64,000 nucleotides of DNA, from assembly GCA_022818135.1 (NCBI GenBank), contig JAFMSR010000017.1:41618799-41682798 (forward strand), given 5' to 3'. The position numbers were made by a program, and so were the translations under genes. Positions 1-12,747 of this stretch are shown piece after piece (position 1 is the stretch's first letter; the number at the start of each line of letters is the position of its first letter). Below the pieces are notes generated by a model. The model saw nothing but the letters and a program-made list of their open reading frames with translations. It made no database searches and was not told where the DNA came from. The stretch is from Saxidomus purpurata. Its lineage: Eukaryota; Mollusca; Bivalvia; Venerida; Veneridae.

Positions 1-1450
1 TATTGCCCAATCGACAGTCACGCATCAGTCACCTATTTTATATTTCAAATGTAACCAGATACTAAATGTACAAAATGAGATTTTTATTCAGATACATGTA
101 TATTGGAAGTAAATCCTTATAAATCCGAACAAACAGATATTAAAAAATCTGTATTTTTCGAATTTTAAAGTAGGAGTCCTATGACATTGTTTTTTATATA
201 GAAATAAGTAGCTTCTGATGAGCATATTCTTTTTTTCCATTCTTTTTTTATGTCACATCAGTATAATTGAACATTGGGGTCCTCTATGCGACTAAATTGT
301 GCTAAACTGTGCCACAAGGCAAAATTGTCACATGGCTTTGGAATTAATCTACCAAAGAGCAAACTAATCTATTTATAGTACCTTGCTTTGTGCAAGGGGG
401 CGGAGCTTAAAACTGTACTCTATCTGAAATAGAGCATAATTTCAATAGAGTAGTATAGGATATTGGCCATCTACAAATCAGACAGAGTACTGTCTGCGAG
501 AATAATTATGTTATTTCAAGGGGATGTACAGCTACACTAATGAGGCCTGCAGATTGTTTTAGTGAAAGAAAATACAAACTGTAAGTACTAAATGTACGTG
601 CATATCATGATTTAAACTGTTAAAAATCACCTGTGTTAGAATAGCAGCCTGGTTAAATGTCAAGCAAGAAGTAAACTTTCTCCCGTGCAGGTTAGTTAGT
701 ACAAAGGCATGTATATGGGGTGGAGGTTTAGTCCGGAAAATTCTAAACCCATCTGGAATTACATAAAAAACCTGACATCAAAAAGACTGCTGGTGGTAAG
801 TGACTATGACTTAACAACTACAGCAGTGCAGATCATGATCAGCGGGTATATCTGTTAAAGTCGGATAATGATCCGTGCCATTTTTCTGCCACCATTTTGA
901 ACTCTCAAATTGGTTTGTTTAAATTAGAACGTCACAGGCTTAACTCATTTTAGAAATCTAGCTTCGCATTTAAATTGTTTTGTTGTAATTAGAATGTGGC
1001 GAAGCTCAAATAATAAGTAATGATAGTACTGTAAAGTTTAATTGCAGAAAGTCGTTGGCTAGTACTGTGTACAAAGGTATAGGTAAGCTAGTACTGAGTA
1101 TACGTAATTAGTATATAAGCTGAGGTTTGTTCCAGAACATTAATTCTATACACTCCTGAACTCACAAAAATAATTGACACAAAAAATCTTAAATGCTATC
1201 AATGTGTCAGGTGGTTTTAGTTTAAATCAACTTATTTGGCATCCACACTAGACTCATCACAGTAGACTGATGCTCCAAAAAAATAATAGCAATTTTAGAA
1301 TTATTAAAAACGAAACTATTTTTAGTAACAGCTAGTGACCATAGTGGCCCTGAATGCAAGTGATCTTGACTCTGACAAAAAAATTTGAATAAGACCTTGA
1401 CTCCTTGGCTCACTCACACCTGCCTGCCTGGCCTACAAAATGACATCGTC
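1..1450. other. AT-rich stretch without recognised gene
   Basis: I see no coding exon with matching splice sites here. The only open frames are short and of low complexity. A fragment near 825-850 ('cagatcatgatcag') matches a dispersed motif also present near 12570 and 24045, so part of this stretch is probably old transposon debris. A missing downstream exon of the DENN gene could in principle lie here, but I did not find one. Confidence 0.5.
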
Positions 1451-1459
1451 ATTCTAATA

Positions 1460-1488
1460 ACCAGGTTTTTGTTGAAAAACCTGGTTAA
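1460..1488. repeat. short perfect hairpin
   Basis: An 11-12 bp arm (AACCAGGTTTTT) is followed after three bases by its reverse complement. It sits immediately before the large 41-bp minisatellite and may be the terminal hairpin of an old inserted element. No protein is encoded. Confidence 0.6.
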
Positions 1489-1509
1489 CAAGTGCCTTAA
1501 ATAAGGTTG

Positions 1510-4500
1510 TTTGTCATTGCAGTGTAAAATAAGTGGCAACATGAAGATAGTTAGATGTTTTAGTGTAAAACAAGTGGCTACAAGAAGGTAGTAAATAGTT
1601 TTAGTGTTAAACATGTGGCTACAAGAAGGAGTAAATAGTTTTAGTGTAAAACATGTGGCTACAAGAAGGTAGTAAAAAGTTTTAGTGTAAAACAAGTGGC
1701 TACAAGAAGGTAGTAAATAGTTTTAGTGTAAAACAAGTGGCTACAAGAAGGTAGTAAAAAGTTTTAGTGTTAAACATGTGGCTACAAGAAGGTAGTAAAT
1801 AGTTTTAGTGTAAAACAGGTGGCTACAAGAAGGTAGTAAATAGTTTTAGTGTAAAACAGGTGGCTACAAGAAGGTAGTAAATAGTTTTAGTGTAAAACAG
1901 GTGGCTACAAGAAGGTAGTAAATAGTTTTAGTGTAAAACAGGTGGCTACAAGAAGGTGTAATGTTTTAGTGTAAAACAAGTGGCTACAAGAAGGTAGTAA
2001 ATAGTTTTAGTGTAAAACAGGTGGCTACAAGAAGGTAGTAAATAGTTTTAGTGTAAAACAGGTGGCTACAAGAAGGTAGTAAATAGTTTTAGTGTAAAAC
2101 AGGTGGCAACAAGAAGGTAGTAAATAGTTTTAGTGTAAAACAAGTGGCTACAAGAAGGTAGTAAATAGTTTTAGTGTAAAACATGTGGCTACAAGAAGGT
2201 AGAAAATAGTTTTAGTGTAAAACAGGTGGCTACAAGAAGGTAGTAAATAGTTTTAGTGTAAAACAGGTGGCTACAAGAAGGTAGAAAATAGTTTTAGTGT
2301 AAAACAGGTGGCTACAAGAAGGTGTAAAAAGTTTTAGTGTTAAACATGTGGCTACAAGAAGGTAGTAAAAAGTTTTAGTGTAGTTTTAGTGTTAAACATG
2401 TGGCTACAGAAGGTGTAAAGTTTTAGTGTAAAACATGTGGCTACAAGAAGGTAGTAAAGTTTTAGTGTTAAACATGTGGCTACAAGAAGGTAGTAAAAGT
2501 TTTAGTGTTAAACATGTGGCTACAAGAAGGTGAAAATAGTTTTAGTGTAAAACAAGTGGCTACAAGAAGGTAGTAAATAGTTTTAGTGTAAAACGTGTGG
2601 CTACAAGAAGGTGAAAATAGTTTTAGTGTAAAACAAGTGGCTACAAGAAGGTAGTAAATAGTTTTAGTGTAAAACATGTGGCTACAAGAAGGTAGAAAAT
2701 AGTTTTAGTGTAAAACAAGTGGCTACAAGAAGGTAGTAAATAGTTTTAGTGTAAAACATGTGGCTACAAGAAGGTAGAAAATAGTTTTAGTGTAAAACAA
2801 GTGGCTACAAGAAGGTAGTAAATAGTTTTAGTGTAAAACAAGTGGCTACAAGAAGGTAGTAAAAAGTTTTAGTGTTAAACATGTGGCTACAAGAAGGTAG
2901 TAAAAAGTTTTAGTGTTAAACATGTGGCTACAAGAAGGTAGAAAATAGTTTTAGTGTAAAACAAGTGGCTACAAGAGGTAGTAAATAGTTTTAGTGTAAA
3001 ACATGTGGCTACAAGAAGGTAGTAAAAAGTTTTAGTGTTAAACATGTGGCTACAAGAAGGTAGTAAAAAGTTTTAGTGTTAAACATGTGGCTACAAGAAG
3101 GTAGAAAATAGTTTTAGTGTAAAACAAGTGGCTACAAGAAGGTAGTAAATAGTTTTAGTGTAAAACAAGTGGCTACAAGAAGGTAGTAAAAAGTTTTAGT
3201 GTTAAACATGTGGCTACAAGAAGGTAGTAAAAAGTTTTAGTGTAAAACAAGTGGCTACAAGAAGGTAGTAAAAAGTTTTAGTGTTAAACATGTGGCTACA
3301 AGAAGGTAGAAAATAGTTTTAGTGTAAAACATTTGGCTACAAGAAGGTAGTAAAAAGTTTTAGTGTAAAACAAGTGGCTACAAGAAGGTAGTAAAAAGTT
3401 TTAGTGTAAAACATGTGGCTACAAGAAGGTAGTAAATAGTTTTAGTGTAAAACATGTGGCTACAAGAAGGTAGTAAATAGTTTTAGTGTAAAACAAGTGG
3501 CTACAAGAAGGTAGTAAAAAGTTTTAGTGTAAAACAAGTGGCTACAAGAAGGTAGTTAATTGCTATAGTGTAAAACAAGTGGCTACAAGAAGGTAGTTAA
3601 TTGCTTTAGTGTAAAACAAGTGGCTACAGGAAGGTAGTTGTTTAAGTGTAAAACAAGTGGCTACAAGAAAATAACTTTTAGTGTAAAACATTGAAGTGGC
3701 TACAAGGAGGAAGTAAATAGTTTTAGTGTAAAACAAGTGGCTACAAGAAGGTTGTTAGTCATTGTAGTGTAAAACATGTGGCAACATAATGGTATTTAGT
3801 TGTTTTAGTGTTAAACAAGTGGCTTCAAGAAGGTAGTTAATTGCTTTAGTGTAAAACAAGTGGTTACAAGAAGGTAGTTAATTGTTTGAATGTAAAACAA
3901 GTGGCTACAAGTAAATAAGTTTTAGTGTAAAACATTGAAGTGGCTACAAGGAGGAAGTAAATAGTTTTAGTGTAAAACAAGTGGCTACAAGAAGGTAGTA
4001 AATAGTTTTAGTGTAAAACAAGTGGCTACAAGAAGGTAGTAAAAAGTTTTAGTGTTAAACATGTGGCTACAAGAAGGTAGAAAATACTTTTAGTGTAAAA
4101 CATTTGGCTACAAGAAGGTAGTAAAAAGTTTTAGTGTAAAACAAGTGGCTACAAGAAGGTAGTAAAAGTTTTAGTGTAAAACATGTGGCTACAAGAAGGT
4201 GTAAATAGTTTTAGTGTAAAACATGTGGCTACAAGAAGGTAGTAAATAGTTTTAGTGTAAAACAAGTGGCTACAAGAAGGTAGTAAAAAGTTTTAGTGTA
4301 AAACAAGTGGCTACAAGAAGGTAGTAAATAGTTTTAGTGTAAAACAAGTGGCTACAAGAAGGTAGTTAATTGCTATAGTGTAAAACAAGTGGCTACAAGA
4401 AGGTAGTAAAAAGTTTTAGTGTAAAACAAGTGGCTACAAGAAGGTAGTAAAAAGTTTTAGTGTAAAACATGTGGCTACAAGAAGGTAGTAAATAGTTTTA

Positions 4501-5520
4501 GTGTAAAACATGTGGCTACAAGAAGGTAGTAAAAAGTTTTAGTGTAAAACATGTGGCTACAAGAAGGTGTAAAAGTTTTAGTGTAAAACAAGTGGCTACA
4601 AGAAGGTAGTAAATAGTTTTAGTGTAAAACAAGTGGCTACAAGAAGGTAGTAAAAGTTTTAGTGTAAAACAAGTGGCTACAAGAAGGTAGTAAAAGTTTT
4701 AGTGTAAAACAAGTGGCTACAAGAAGGTAGTAAATAGTTTTAGTGTAAAACAAGTGGCTACAAGAAGGTGTAAAAGTTTTAGTGTAAAACAAGTGGCTAC
4801 AAGAAGGTAGTAAATAGTTTTAGTGTAAAACAAGTGGCTACAAGAAGGTAGTAAAAAGTTTTAGTGTAAAACATGTGGCTACAAGAAGGTAGTAAATAGT
4901 TTTAGTGTAAAACATGTGGCTACAAGAAGGTAGTAAATAGTTTTAGTGTAAAACAAGTGGCTACAAGAAGGTAGTAAAAAGTTTTAGTGTAAAACAAGTG
5001 GCTACAAGAAGGTAGTTAATTGCTATAGTGTAAAACAAGTGGCTACAAGAAGGTAGTTAATTGCTATAGTGTAAAACAAGTGGCTACAAGAAGGTAGTTG
5101 TTTAAGTGTAAAACAAGTGGCTACAAGAAAATAACTTTTAGTGTAAAACATTGAAGTGGCTACAAGGAGGAAGTAAATAGTTTTAGTGTTAAATAAGTGG
5201 CTACAAGAAGGTAGTTAATTGCTTTAGTGTAAAACAAGTGGTTAGAAGAAGGTAGTTAATTGTTTGAATGTAAAACAAGTGGCTACAAGTAAATAAGTTT
5301 TAGTGTAAAACATTGAAGTGGCTACAAGGAGGAAGTAAATAGTTTTAGTGTAAAACAAGTGGCTACAAGAAGGTTGTTAGTCATTGTAGTGTAAAACATG
5401 TGGCAACATAATGGTAGTTAGTTGTTTTAGTGTTAAATAAGTGGCTACAAGAAGGTAGTTAATTGCTTTAGTGTAAAAGAAGAGGCTAAATGAAGGTTGT
5501 TAGTCGTTTTAGTGTAAGAG
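1510..5520. repeat. 4-kb minisatellite, 41-bp unit (roughly 95 copies)
   Basis: The unit contains 'gttttagtgtaaaac', then 'aagtggctacaagaaggtag', then 'taaata', and recurs every 41 bp for about 4 kb. Common variants are taaaac/ttaaac, caagtgg/catgtgg/caggtgg and tagtaaa/tagaaaa/tgtaaa. Divergent units carrying 'cattgaagtggctacaagga' occur near 3690, 3930, 5145 and 5310, and show that blocks of many units were duplicated as larger modules. Edge copies are the most degenerate, as expected for an array that expands and homogenises from within. Minus-strand open frames inside (around 1695-1414 and 2677-2480) are repeats read through, not genes. Confidence 0.97.
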
Positions 5521-5974
5521 AAAAGTGCACAATGAGAGTAATTATGTGTACAAGAATCTTCATGCCTGCAGCCACTTTCAGACAACAGTCACTGTTTCTG
5601 CTACAGCTGATAATTCACCATCTCTTTGTCAAAAAAACCCCTGAACTTTACCACCTGGTTTAACAGGGATAAAGTCTTACCTAACCAGCAGCAAGTGATT
5701 TTGCACACCCATGCAGTTTGAACATTAATCTTCAGTTTGTTATTCAGTCAGTAAATTTTCAGTGATCACTTTTACAAACAATAAAACAATAAATGGAACT
5801 CACAGTCCAAATTTGATTACAGAAACCCCATTTTACAAAGAAAAAATCTGGTTTATTTTCATGGCTAGATAATCAAAGTTAGAATTCAATCATGTATGCC
5901 ATTTAGAAACATGTCTGTTTTAATATGGACTACAGATCTAGGTTTTCCCAATAGATACATACTCTTAAAACAAG

Positions 5975-7055
5975 AGGGCCATGATGGCCCTATATCGCTC
6001 ACCTGACTACCATTGGCTATAATACAAGTGGTCAAGATTCTAACATAATTCGTAGAGGTCCACTACACAATGCTAAGTAACATTCCAAATAACTATTTTC
6101 TGCCCATCGGCCTTCTTGTTTTTTTAAGTTTTCCCTATATAAGCCTATGTGAAATCAAGTCACCTTCTTCCCACCTACCCCCCTCCCCGGGAAGGGTTAA
6201 TTTTGACCTGGGGGTCATAATTTGAACAATCTTGGTAGAAGTCCAATAGGCATTTTTACATGCCAAATATCTAATGTCTAGGCCTTGTGGTTTCAGAGAA
6301 GAAGATTTTCCTTATTAATACATGTAAAACTAAGTGACTCCCCCTACAGGGTCAATTTTGACCCCGGGGTCATGATTTGAACAATCTTGCTAGAGGTCCA
6401 CTAGCCAATGCTACATGCCAAATATCTAAGCTCAAGGCCATGTGGTTTCAGAGAATAAGATATTTTTAAGTTTTCCCTATATAAGCCTATGTAAAACTAA
6501 GTGACCCCCGTGCAGGGTCAATTTTGACCCGGGGGTCATAATTTGAACAATCTTAGTAGAGGTCCACTAGCCAATGCTACATGCCAAATATCTAAGCTCT
6601 AGGCCTTGTGGTTTCAGAGAAGAAGATTTTTAAAGTTTTTCCTATATAAAGCCTATGCAAAACTAAGTGACCACCTGCGCGGGGTCAATTTTGACCTGGG
6701 GTCATAATTTGAACAATCTTGGTAGAGGTCCACTAGACAATGCTACATGCCAAATATCTAAGCTCTAGGCCTTGTGGTTTCAGAGAAGAAGATTTTTTAA
6801 GTTTTTCCTATTTGATGCCATAGCAACCAGAGTTTGGCAAGGAATGGAATTCTTTGAACAACTTTGATAGAGCTTCATGCAAGGAACATCCCTGCAAAGT
6901 CTCATCAACATTGGCCCAGTGGTTTCAGAGGAGATGTCGTTTGAAGGAAATGGTGGACGGATGGACGGACAGACGGCGGATGCCGTACGATGGACGCCGG
7001 ATGGAATGTGATCCTATTAGCTCACACATCTCCCCAGCCCCACCAACATAAAAAC
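5975..7055. repeat. dispersed element with internal ~165-bp tandem units, copy 1
   Basis: The copy starts at 'aacaagagggccatgatggc' and 'atatcgctcacctga'. It then repeats a block of about 155-170 bp: 'gggtcataatttgaacaatc', 'gaggtccactag', 'atgctacatgccaaatatct', 'ggccttgtggtttcagagaa'. Blocks occur near 6210, 6365, 6533 and 6703. It closes with 'catagcaaccagag', a stretch rich in 'gacggac' and 'agctcac'. This layout is typical of abundant non-autonomous repeats in bivalve genomes (recollection, not searched). The open frame at 6854-7051 lies inside the repeat. Confidence 0.85.
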
Positions 7056-8068
7056 AAGAGGGTCATAATGGCCCTATATTGCTCACCTGAGTACCAGTGT
7101 ACTCACCTAAGGAGTCACTGGTGACTAGGGAAAGTCAGTGGTTGCTAAGGAAGTCAGTGGTTCCAAGGGGAAATCAGTGGTTGCTAAGGAAATCAGCAGT
7201 TGCTTGGCAAGTCAGTGGTTGCTAAAGGAACTCATTGGAGGCTTAAAGTTTCTCCTAGAACTAGAGACAAGGGACCCCCCCCTTTCTGCAGACATTGACA
7301 ATGTTGAAAAAAAAACTTAATAGAGGACCAGTAGAAAATGCTTCACAACAAATATCTAAGCTCTAGGCCTTGTAGTTTAAGAGTAGAATTTTTAAAGTTT
7401 TTCCTATACCAAGTGCACCCCAGGCAGGGTATACTTTGACTCTGGATGCATGATTTGCACACGCTTTGAAGAGGTCCACTAGACACTGTTACAAACTAAA
7501 TATCTAGGCTTTAGACTTTGTGGCTAACCTTGAGATGTCTATGTAAAACAAGTGACCCCTAGGCAGGGCCAATATTGACCCCAGGGGCATGATTGAAACA
7601 AAGGTAGAGGTCCACTAGACAATGCTTAATATACTAAATATCTTAATTCTAGGCCTTGTTGTTTTGGAGAAGAAGATTTGTAAAGTTTTTCTAATAGCAA
7701 CCTATGTAAAATTAAGTGACCCCCCCGGGCAGGGTCAATTTTAACCCAGGGGTCATGATTTGAACAATTTTGGTACAAGGTCCACTAGGCAATGCTACTT
7801 GTCAAAATTTAATATCTAAGCTTTAGGCCTTTTGGTTTCAGAGTAGAAGATTTTTAAAGTTTCTCCTATTTGTTACCATAGCAACCAGAGCTCTGCATGG
7901 AATGGAATTCTTTTAGCACTTTTTGTAGAGCTAAGGCATCAACATTTCCCCAGTGGTTTTAGAGGAGATATGGTTTGTAGTAAGAGTTGACAGACGGACA
8001 GACGGACGACAGACAATCATCCATCCTAAAAGCTCACCCTGGCACAAAGTTCAAGCCTGGGTGAGCTA
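7053..8068. repeat. dispersed element with internal tandem units, copy 2
   Basis: A second, more diverged copy of the family directly abuts the first in the same orientation. It opens with 'aacaagagggtcataatggc' and ends near 'aagcctgggtgagctagaaa'. Internal blocks recur near 7440, 7575 and 7745. Near 7100-7230 there is also a short local array of 'gtcagtggttgctaagg'-type units. Together the two copies and the 41-bp array separate the DENN exons from any further downstream exon by more than 6 kb. Confidence 0.8.
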
Positions 8069-8186
8069 GAAATTAAAACTTGTTGGTTTTATATGATTAT
8101 TACATTTTTAAAAGATATTTTGTAACCATTAACAGTGACTGTTGTAAAAAGTGTTGTAAAAAGTTTGCGCTATGATCGGGAATCAC

Positions 8187-9362
8187 CTTGTCAGCGGTAA
8201 AAGATCTGTAGAGAGTTAGACAAGTTGTGTAAGATCGGCTTCCTGAGATGTCGGTAAGTACAAAGAAGTGGGTTGTACTCTCCGGCTTCCGGGCATGAAC
8301 TTTTAAACCATCTGCAAATTTCAAAATGTAAAATGCATGCTTGAGCATAAAGCAAAACAGAATCGATCTAAAAATGGGAAATGCATATTAAGTGTTGTGG
8401 GCATGCATGTATATACTGATATGAAAGATACATTGTACAGACCTTTCTGTAATAAAATTCAAGCGTCCGATTAAAGCGAATTTTCAATTTAAGGCCTTGT
8501 TCACATTTAACTGTCAGGCCCTGTTTACACAGAATTTCTTAATTTGGAACTATTGTTAATTGTGAGAATTTCAAAGTAATGTGATATTCAATATCATTAA
8601 CATCAAAAGTGAGTACAACAACATGCAAACAACTTCCATTCCAAAAATAAAAAAAATACTGTTTAACAATTTTCGCTAAACAAAAAATATATATGTAACA
8701 TATGGATAAATGTTTCTCTTTTCTTTTATACAGTCCTATTTATGTTTCCATAAATAGCATATCTGCATTTTAAACTGTCTATATCTTATTGCAGATTGCC
8801 AACACTGCTTTAAACAACCAGTTAAGTATTGATGCCATTTAATTATACAGATTATATTTAAATTTTAATTTAAACAAACTATGCATTGGTATTGCTTGTG
8901 CTTAATAGTGTAGGCCTAATTGGAAATTTTGATATCACTGTAAAAAAATAAAACATTTAATACATACTACATACTCAGACTTGAAACTCAACACTCATAA
9001 AAGGTATACTATGTTTCAAAACAGGTTACTTTGGTGCAAGCAAACATTGAAAAACAATTTGAAATTATTTTTCAAAAACACAAGGGGAGAGCTCTTACAA
9101 TAGTATTTTCAAAATCACAAAGAGAAACAGCTCCTACACAACCATATATTTCAAAATCACAAAAGGAAACAACTCTTGCAATTACTGTTACAAACCTGGA
9201 AAACAGAATGTTGATATGGAGTTAATAACTTCATCACTGATAGGTAGTTCTGGGACTGTGGTCACAGATTTCCCCCCGAGCTTGGGCCGTCTGATGGTTG
9301 ACATGCTACGTGCCAGTAACATTTTTGGATTTACAGATATGCTTCTATTGGTTTTCTTTGGA
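8187..9362 (-). CDS. DENN-domain protein, two exons of the uDENN region (partial)
   Basis: DENN-domain proteins are guanine-nucleotide exchange factors for Rab GTPases in membrane traffic. Two minus-strand exons join cleanly. The first (9362-9196, acceptor TATTCCAG, donor G|GTTTGT) ends in residues STFCFP. The second (8311-8187, acceptor ATTTGCAG, donor AAG|GTGATT) continues as DGLKVHARKP, then HFFVLTDISGSR and CLTLYRSF. The split Asp codon (G|AT) keeps frame. 'FCFPDG', '[HF]FVLTD..G.R' and 'CLT.YR' are the signature of the upstream DENN (uDENN) module. The order within the family (DENND3-like rather than DENND4 or DENND5) is a guess from memory. The upstream residues (KTNRSIS to PELPISDEVI) look like a disordered linker. 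Exons before 9362 and after 8187 were not found. Downstream ones must lie beyond the repeat block or off the left edge. No internal stop or frameshift is seen, so the gene is probably live. Confidence 0.72.
8400..9190. other. DENN gene intron between the two identified exons
   Basis: This is AT-rich sequence between the acceptor of the exon starting at 8311 and the donor of the exon ending at 9196. No additional exon or clear repeat is recognised. The plus-strand frame at 9031-9225 overlaps the DENN exon antisense and is not supported as a gene. Confidence 0.55.
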
Positions 9363-9994
9363 CTGGAATATAAATTGAAATCAGTATTGATATAAATATT
9401 ACACTTTCTATAAACAAGTTGCTGAACCTTAAATTCAGAATTCCTGTGATTGATTCTTATTACATTTATATTATACAAACACTAAAACTATAAATTATAA
9501 TTGTAAGAACTAATTAAATGCCTTATTTTGATGATACACTTGTAACTATGGAAGCAATCTGTCACTTAGTTAAAATCTTTAATGTAACATTTCAATCAAA
9601 GCACTGAAGTCACTTCTAAGTTCCGAAAAGGGGACAACTGTAAATGTTCTTGAGCACTCTGAATCAGCCAACTTGAAAGTATAAATTAAAACACCCATAT
9701 TAACTGTCTATTTTAAACTTATAGAAATTTCTTGATACATATAAAACATAAATTTAACAAATTGAATATCTACTAAAATTTAGTTTCCCCTATGGTAAAA
9801 TGCAGATACAAACTTATTAAACACAGATGGATTACTTCATTGTATATTGTCAGATTTTAATTGTAGATCCTATAAGCAGAAATCCTGTGATTTGTTGGTG
9901 GCCAAGAGGGTATGAACAACTAAAAACTATTTTCCAAAATATAGACACATTCATGCAATTGTTGTTGTTGTATAATGCCCATTCCGACCTTGGT

Positions 9995-10205
9995 CATTTT
10001 AACAGGCAGACAGTTTACATAACAATCGTTCCTGGGCAGAACCAATACTAGACTCCAATCCTCAGTAAGAAACTGCCAACTTTCCCAACTAAAAAACCTA
10101 AAGAGACATAATGTCAGTAGCAGGGCTTGAACCCATGGCTCTCAATCTATGAGAGGTTACAGTGATCTAAAGTCAGCAGCTCTAACCCCTGGACAACATA
10201 GGTGG
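9995..10205 (-). repeat. tRNA-derived SINE-like element, family A copy 1
   Basis: Read on the minus strand, the sequence starts with a tRNA-like head with box-A-like 'GGGGTTAGAGC' and box-B-like 'GGGTTCAAGCCC'. It continues through 'GTTGGCAGTTTCTTAC' to 'CCCAGGAACG'. A second diverged copy with the same order of motifs is at 15975-16140. Such heads act as internal RNA polymerase III promoters. It lies in sequence upstream of the DENN exons. Confidence 0.6.
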
Positions 10206-10824
10206 TTTGCCTTCATGCAATTAGTGTAGGAAAAATAAACATGCAATATAATACAAGTACTTAGCATTTCTCTTTATCATGCACAAAGCCTGACCACAGC
10301 AAAACTAAATCAAATGTGCACTCAATGACCAGTGCTTATACCACAGAAAGGGTTTGGTTTAGTAGAGTGTGACTGTAATATTCCATCCACCAGATTCAAA
10401 CCTGCAACCTTAGATATTGTGATATAATGATGCTCCAAGCTAAAATGTTACCCACAGGTGGAAAAACAAACATTTAGTATATTCTGTAAACCAACAAATT
10501 TTCACAGTCATGTAAATAGCTTTGGGTTTATCAGCCAAAGCCAGTTTACAGTACCCCAAATTTTAAAATGTGTGAATACAATTTTCTGTACTTCAGAAAT
10601 CTTTTAAGGTTAAACATCTTGTGTTTCTGATCTCTCTTTTGACCTTGACCTTTTACTGCCAGTCTCAAAGTTAATATCTATAAGATAATGATCAAAACGA
10701 CCAATTTTCAGGCAAAAAAGCACAACAAAAATTTCTTTTTTTAAAAGCTGGCGACTGACCTCTATTTTTTTAACAAGGAGACAAAAGCCTTGCTTTCTGT
10801 TTGACCTTATAATATATATCATAT

Positions 10825-11850
10825 AAACAAGAGCTGTCCCTCACAAGTGGCGAATGCCCCCGAAAGAGGTGTCTCACAGTCTGTGTCCTCTGCATGTGCT
10901 CAAAAAATGTGCTATTTAATTTTAAGATCCTTCCATGCATGACAGAGTTACCATGCATACAGTATTCCATTACTTTTAAACACTAAGTGTGACCTTGACC
11001 TTCTAGGTAGGGACATGGTTCTTGCAGACAACACATTGTCTTGATGTGCTGAACATTTGTGCCAAGTTATTTTAAATTAATTAATGTATGACAAAGTTAC
11101 AATCCGGACACAAATGTATGCATATAAACAGGATTCCATTACCTATTAACTCTAAGTGTGACCTTGACCTTTGAGGTAGGGACATGGGTCTTGCACGCGA
11201 CACATCAACTTGATGTGCTGAATATTTGTGCCAAGTTATTTCTAAATCAATCCATGCATGACAAAGTTCTAGTCTGGACACAAATGTATGCATATATATA
11301 GGATTCCATTAACTAAAAACTCTAAGTGTGACCTTGACCTTGAGGTAGCAACGTGGGTCTTCCACGTTACACGTCATCTTGATGTGCTTGACATTTGTGC
11401 CAAGTTATTTCAAAATCCTTCAATGCATGACAAAGTTACAGTCCGGGCATGAATGTGTGTATAATATGCATATATAGAGAAATCCATTACCTTCAAACTC
11501 TAAGTGTGACCTTGACCTTTGAGGATGGAACGTGAGTCTTGCAGGTGACACGTCTTCTTGATGTGCTAGACATTTGTGCAAAGTTATTTTAAAATCCTTC
11601 AATGCATGACAAAGTTACAGTCTGGGCACGAATGTGTGCATATATAGAGGATTCCATTACCTTCAAAATCTAAGTGTGACCTTGACCTTTGAGGTAGGGA
11701 CGTGGGTCTTGCACGCTACACATCGTCTTGATGTGCTAGACATTTGTGCCAAGTTATTTTAAAATCCTTCCATGCATGACAAAGTTACAGCCCGGACACA
11801 AATGTGTAAGTTGGGACGCACAGATGGACGTACTCACCAGACGGACTTTG
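10825..11850. repeat. dispersed element with ~170-bp tandem units (five to six copies)
   Basis: The element starts near 'acaagagctgtccctcacaa'. It contains successive blocks of 'aagtgtgaccttgacctt', 'gaggtagggacgtgggtctt', 'cttgatgtgct', 'catttgtgccaagttatt' and 'atgcatgacaaagttaca'. The 'gtgaccttgacctt' marker occurs near 10988, 11158, 11327, 11507 and 11678. It ends in 'ggacgcacagatggacgtac'. Minus-strand open frames at 10770-11602 are these repeats read in frame, so they share the same peptide motif. Confidence 0.88.
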
Positions 11851-12250
11851 TGAGTTTATCCCTTTGATCTTTTTTAACCCCACAATATAATTATTTAACC
11901 CCACAATACCATTTTTAACCCCATAATGACGGAATGAACTGAAACAACCTCACAATGCTAAGTTGTACTCAAACCCTAACCCCAGGACGGACGAACGGAC
12001 GGATACCCATACAAAGGTGTTATTAGGTGGTATTTCCATTGTTCTCGAACAATAGAGTGACCACTTAAGTAACAAAAGAATGACCACTTAAAGGACAAAA
12101 ACGGAATGAAGACAATAGATTTCTATTGTCTTAGGCCACACCTCCTACCACCCAAGGTACCCATCGTGCGTGCGGACGGACGGACGGTACGATTTTAATA
12201 TGCCACCCTTCTAGGGCATAAAAAACATTAATTCAACTATCCGCAAATAT
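11850..12250. repeat. repeat debris with hairpin
   Basis: Short units of 'aaccccacaat' recur near 11876, 11898, 11917 and 11952. They are followed by 'gacggacgaacggacggata', a hairpin 'gacaatagatttctattgtc' near 12112, and another 'gcggacggacggacggtac' run near 12175. This looks like the head and tail of a non-coding dispersed element. No open frame is of note. Confidence 0.6.
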
Positions 12251-12539
12251 GAGTATTTTCTACGGAACATAAATATGGTCAGACTGGCACAGTAATTAAT
12301 CGGTTAATTCCAAGTACCAGTCTGCTAGGACTGCCTTCGTGAACAGTGTACATGATCTTCAAACACATCCAATAATTGTCATCATATCATGGTCTTAGAC
12401 TGTTCACAAAGTGGTAAGTTTTTAATGTGCACTTACACAAGTACCTGTCTATATATATATATATATTATGCTTGTGACAAATATTAATCAGAACATTTTA
12501 CAAAAATCGCATGCATTGTTAACTTTACTCTGCTCGTTG

Positions 12540-12690
12540 GAAAAGAAATTGGTCTATTTTGACCAGTGTGTAGATCATGATCAGCCTGCAGAATGATCTG
12601 TGTAGATTGATCATGATGAACACTGTCTGCCATTCAGTCGGTAAATTTTCAATCACACAGCACCACTTTGAAGGATTAATGGTGCTGTCT
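12540..12690. repeat. dispersed 'gatcatgatcag' element fragment
   Basis: The segment has the sequence order 'gaccagtgtgtagatcatga', 'tcagcctgcag', 'ttgatcatgatgaacactgt'. Related order is seen near 24040-24115, with a shorter piece near 825. The paired 'gatcatgat' motifs make it weakly palindromic. This is an old copy of a non-autonomous element. Confidence 0.5.
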
Positions 12691-12747
12691 TAATATAATA
12701 GAAAGCTGGGCACAGAATCCAGTTAAGAATTTCGGCAGAGTCTAAGC

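Noticed and set aside
1510..5520. CRISPR-like array (regular repeats)
   Set aside because: There are no unique spacers: the whole 41-bp unit repeats, and the genome is eukaryotic.
6854..7320. Plus-strand frames of 65 and 60 codons
   Set aside because: Both lie inside the dispersed repeat copies at 5975-8068.
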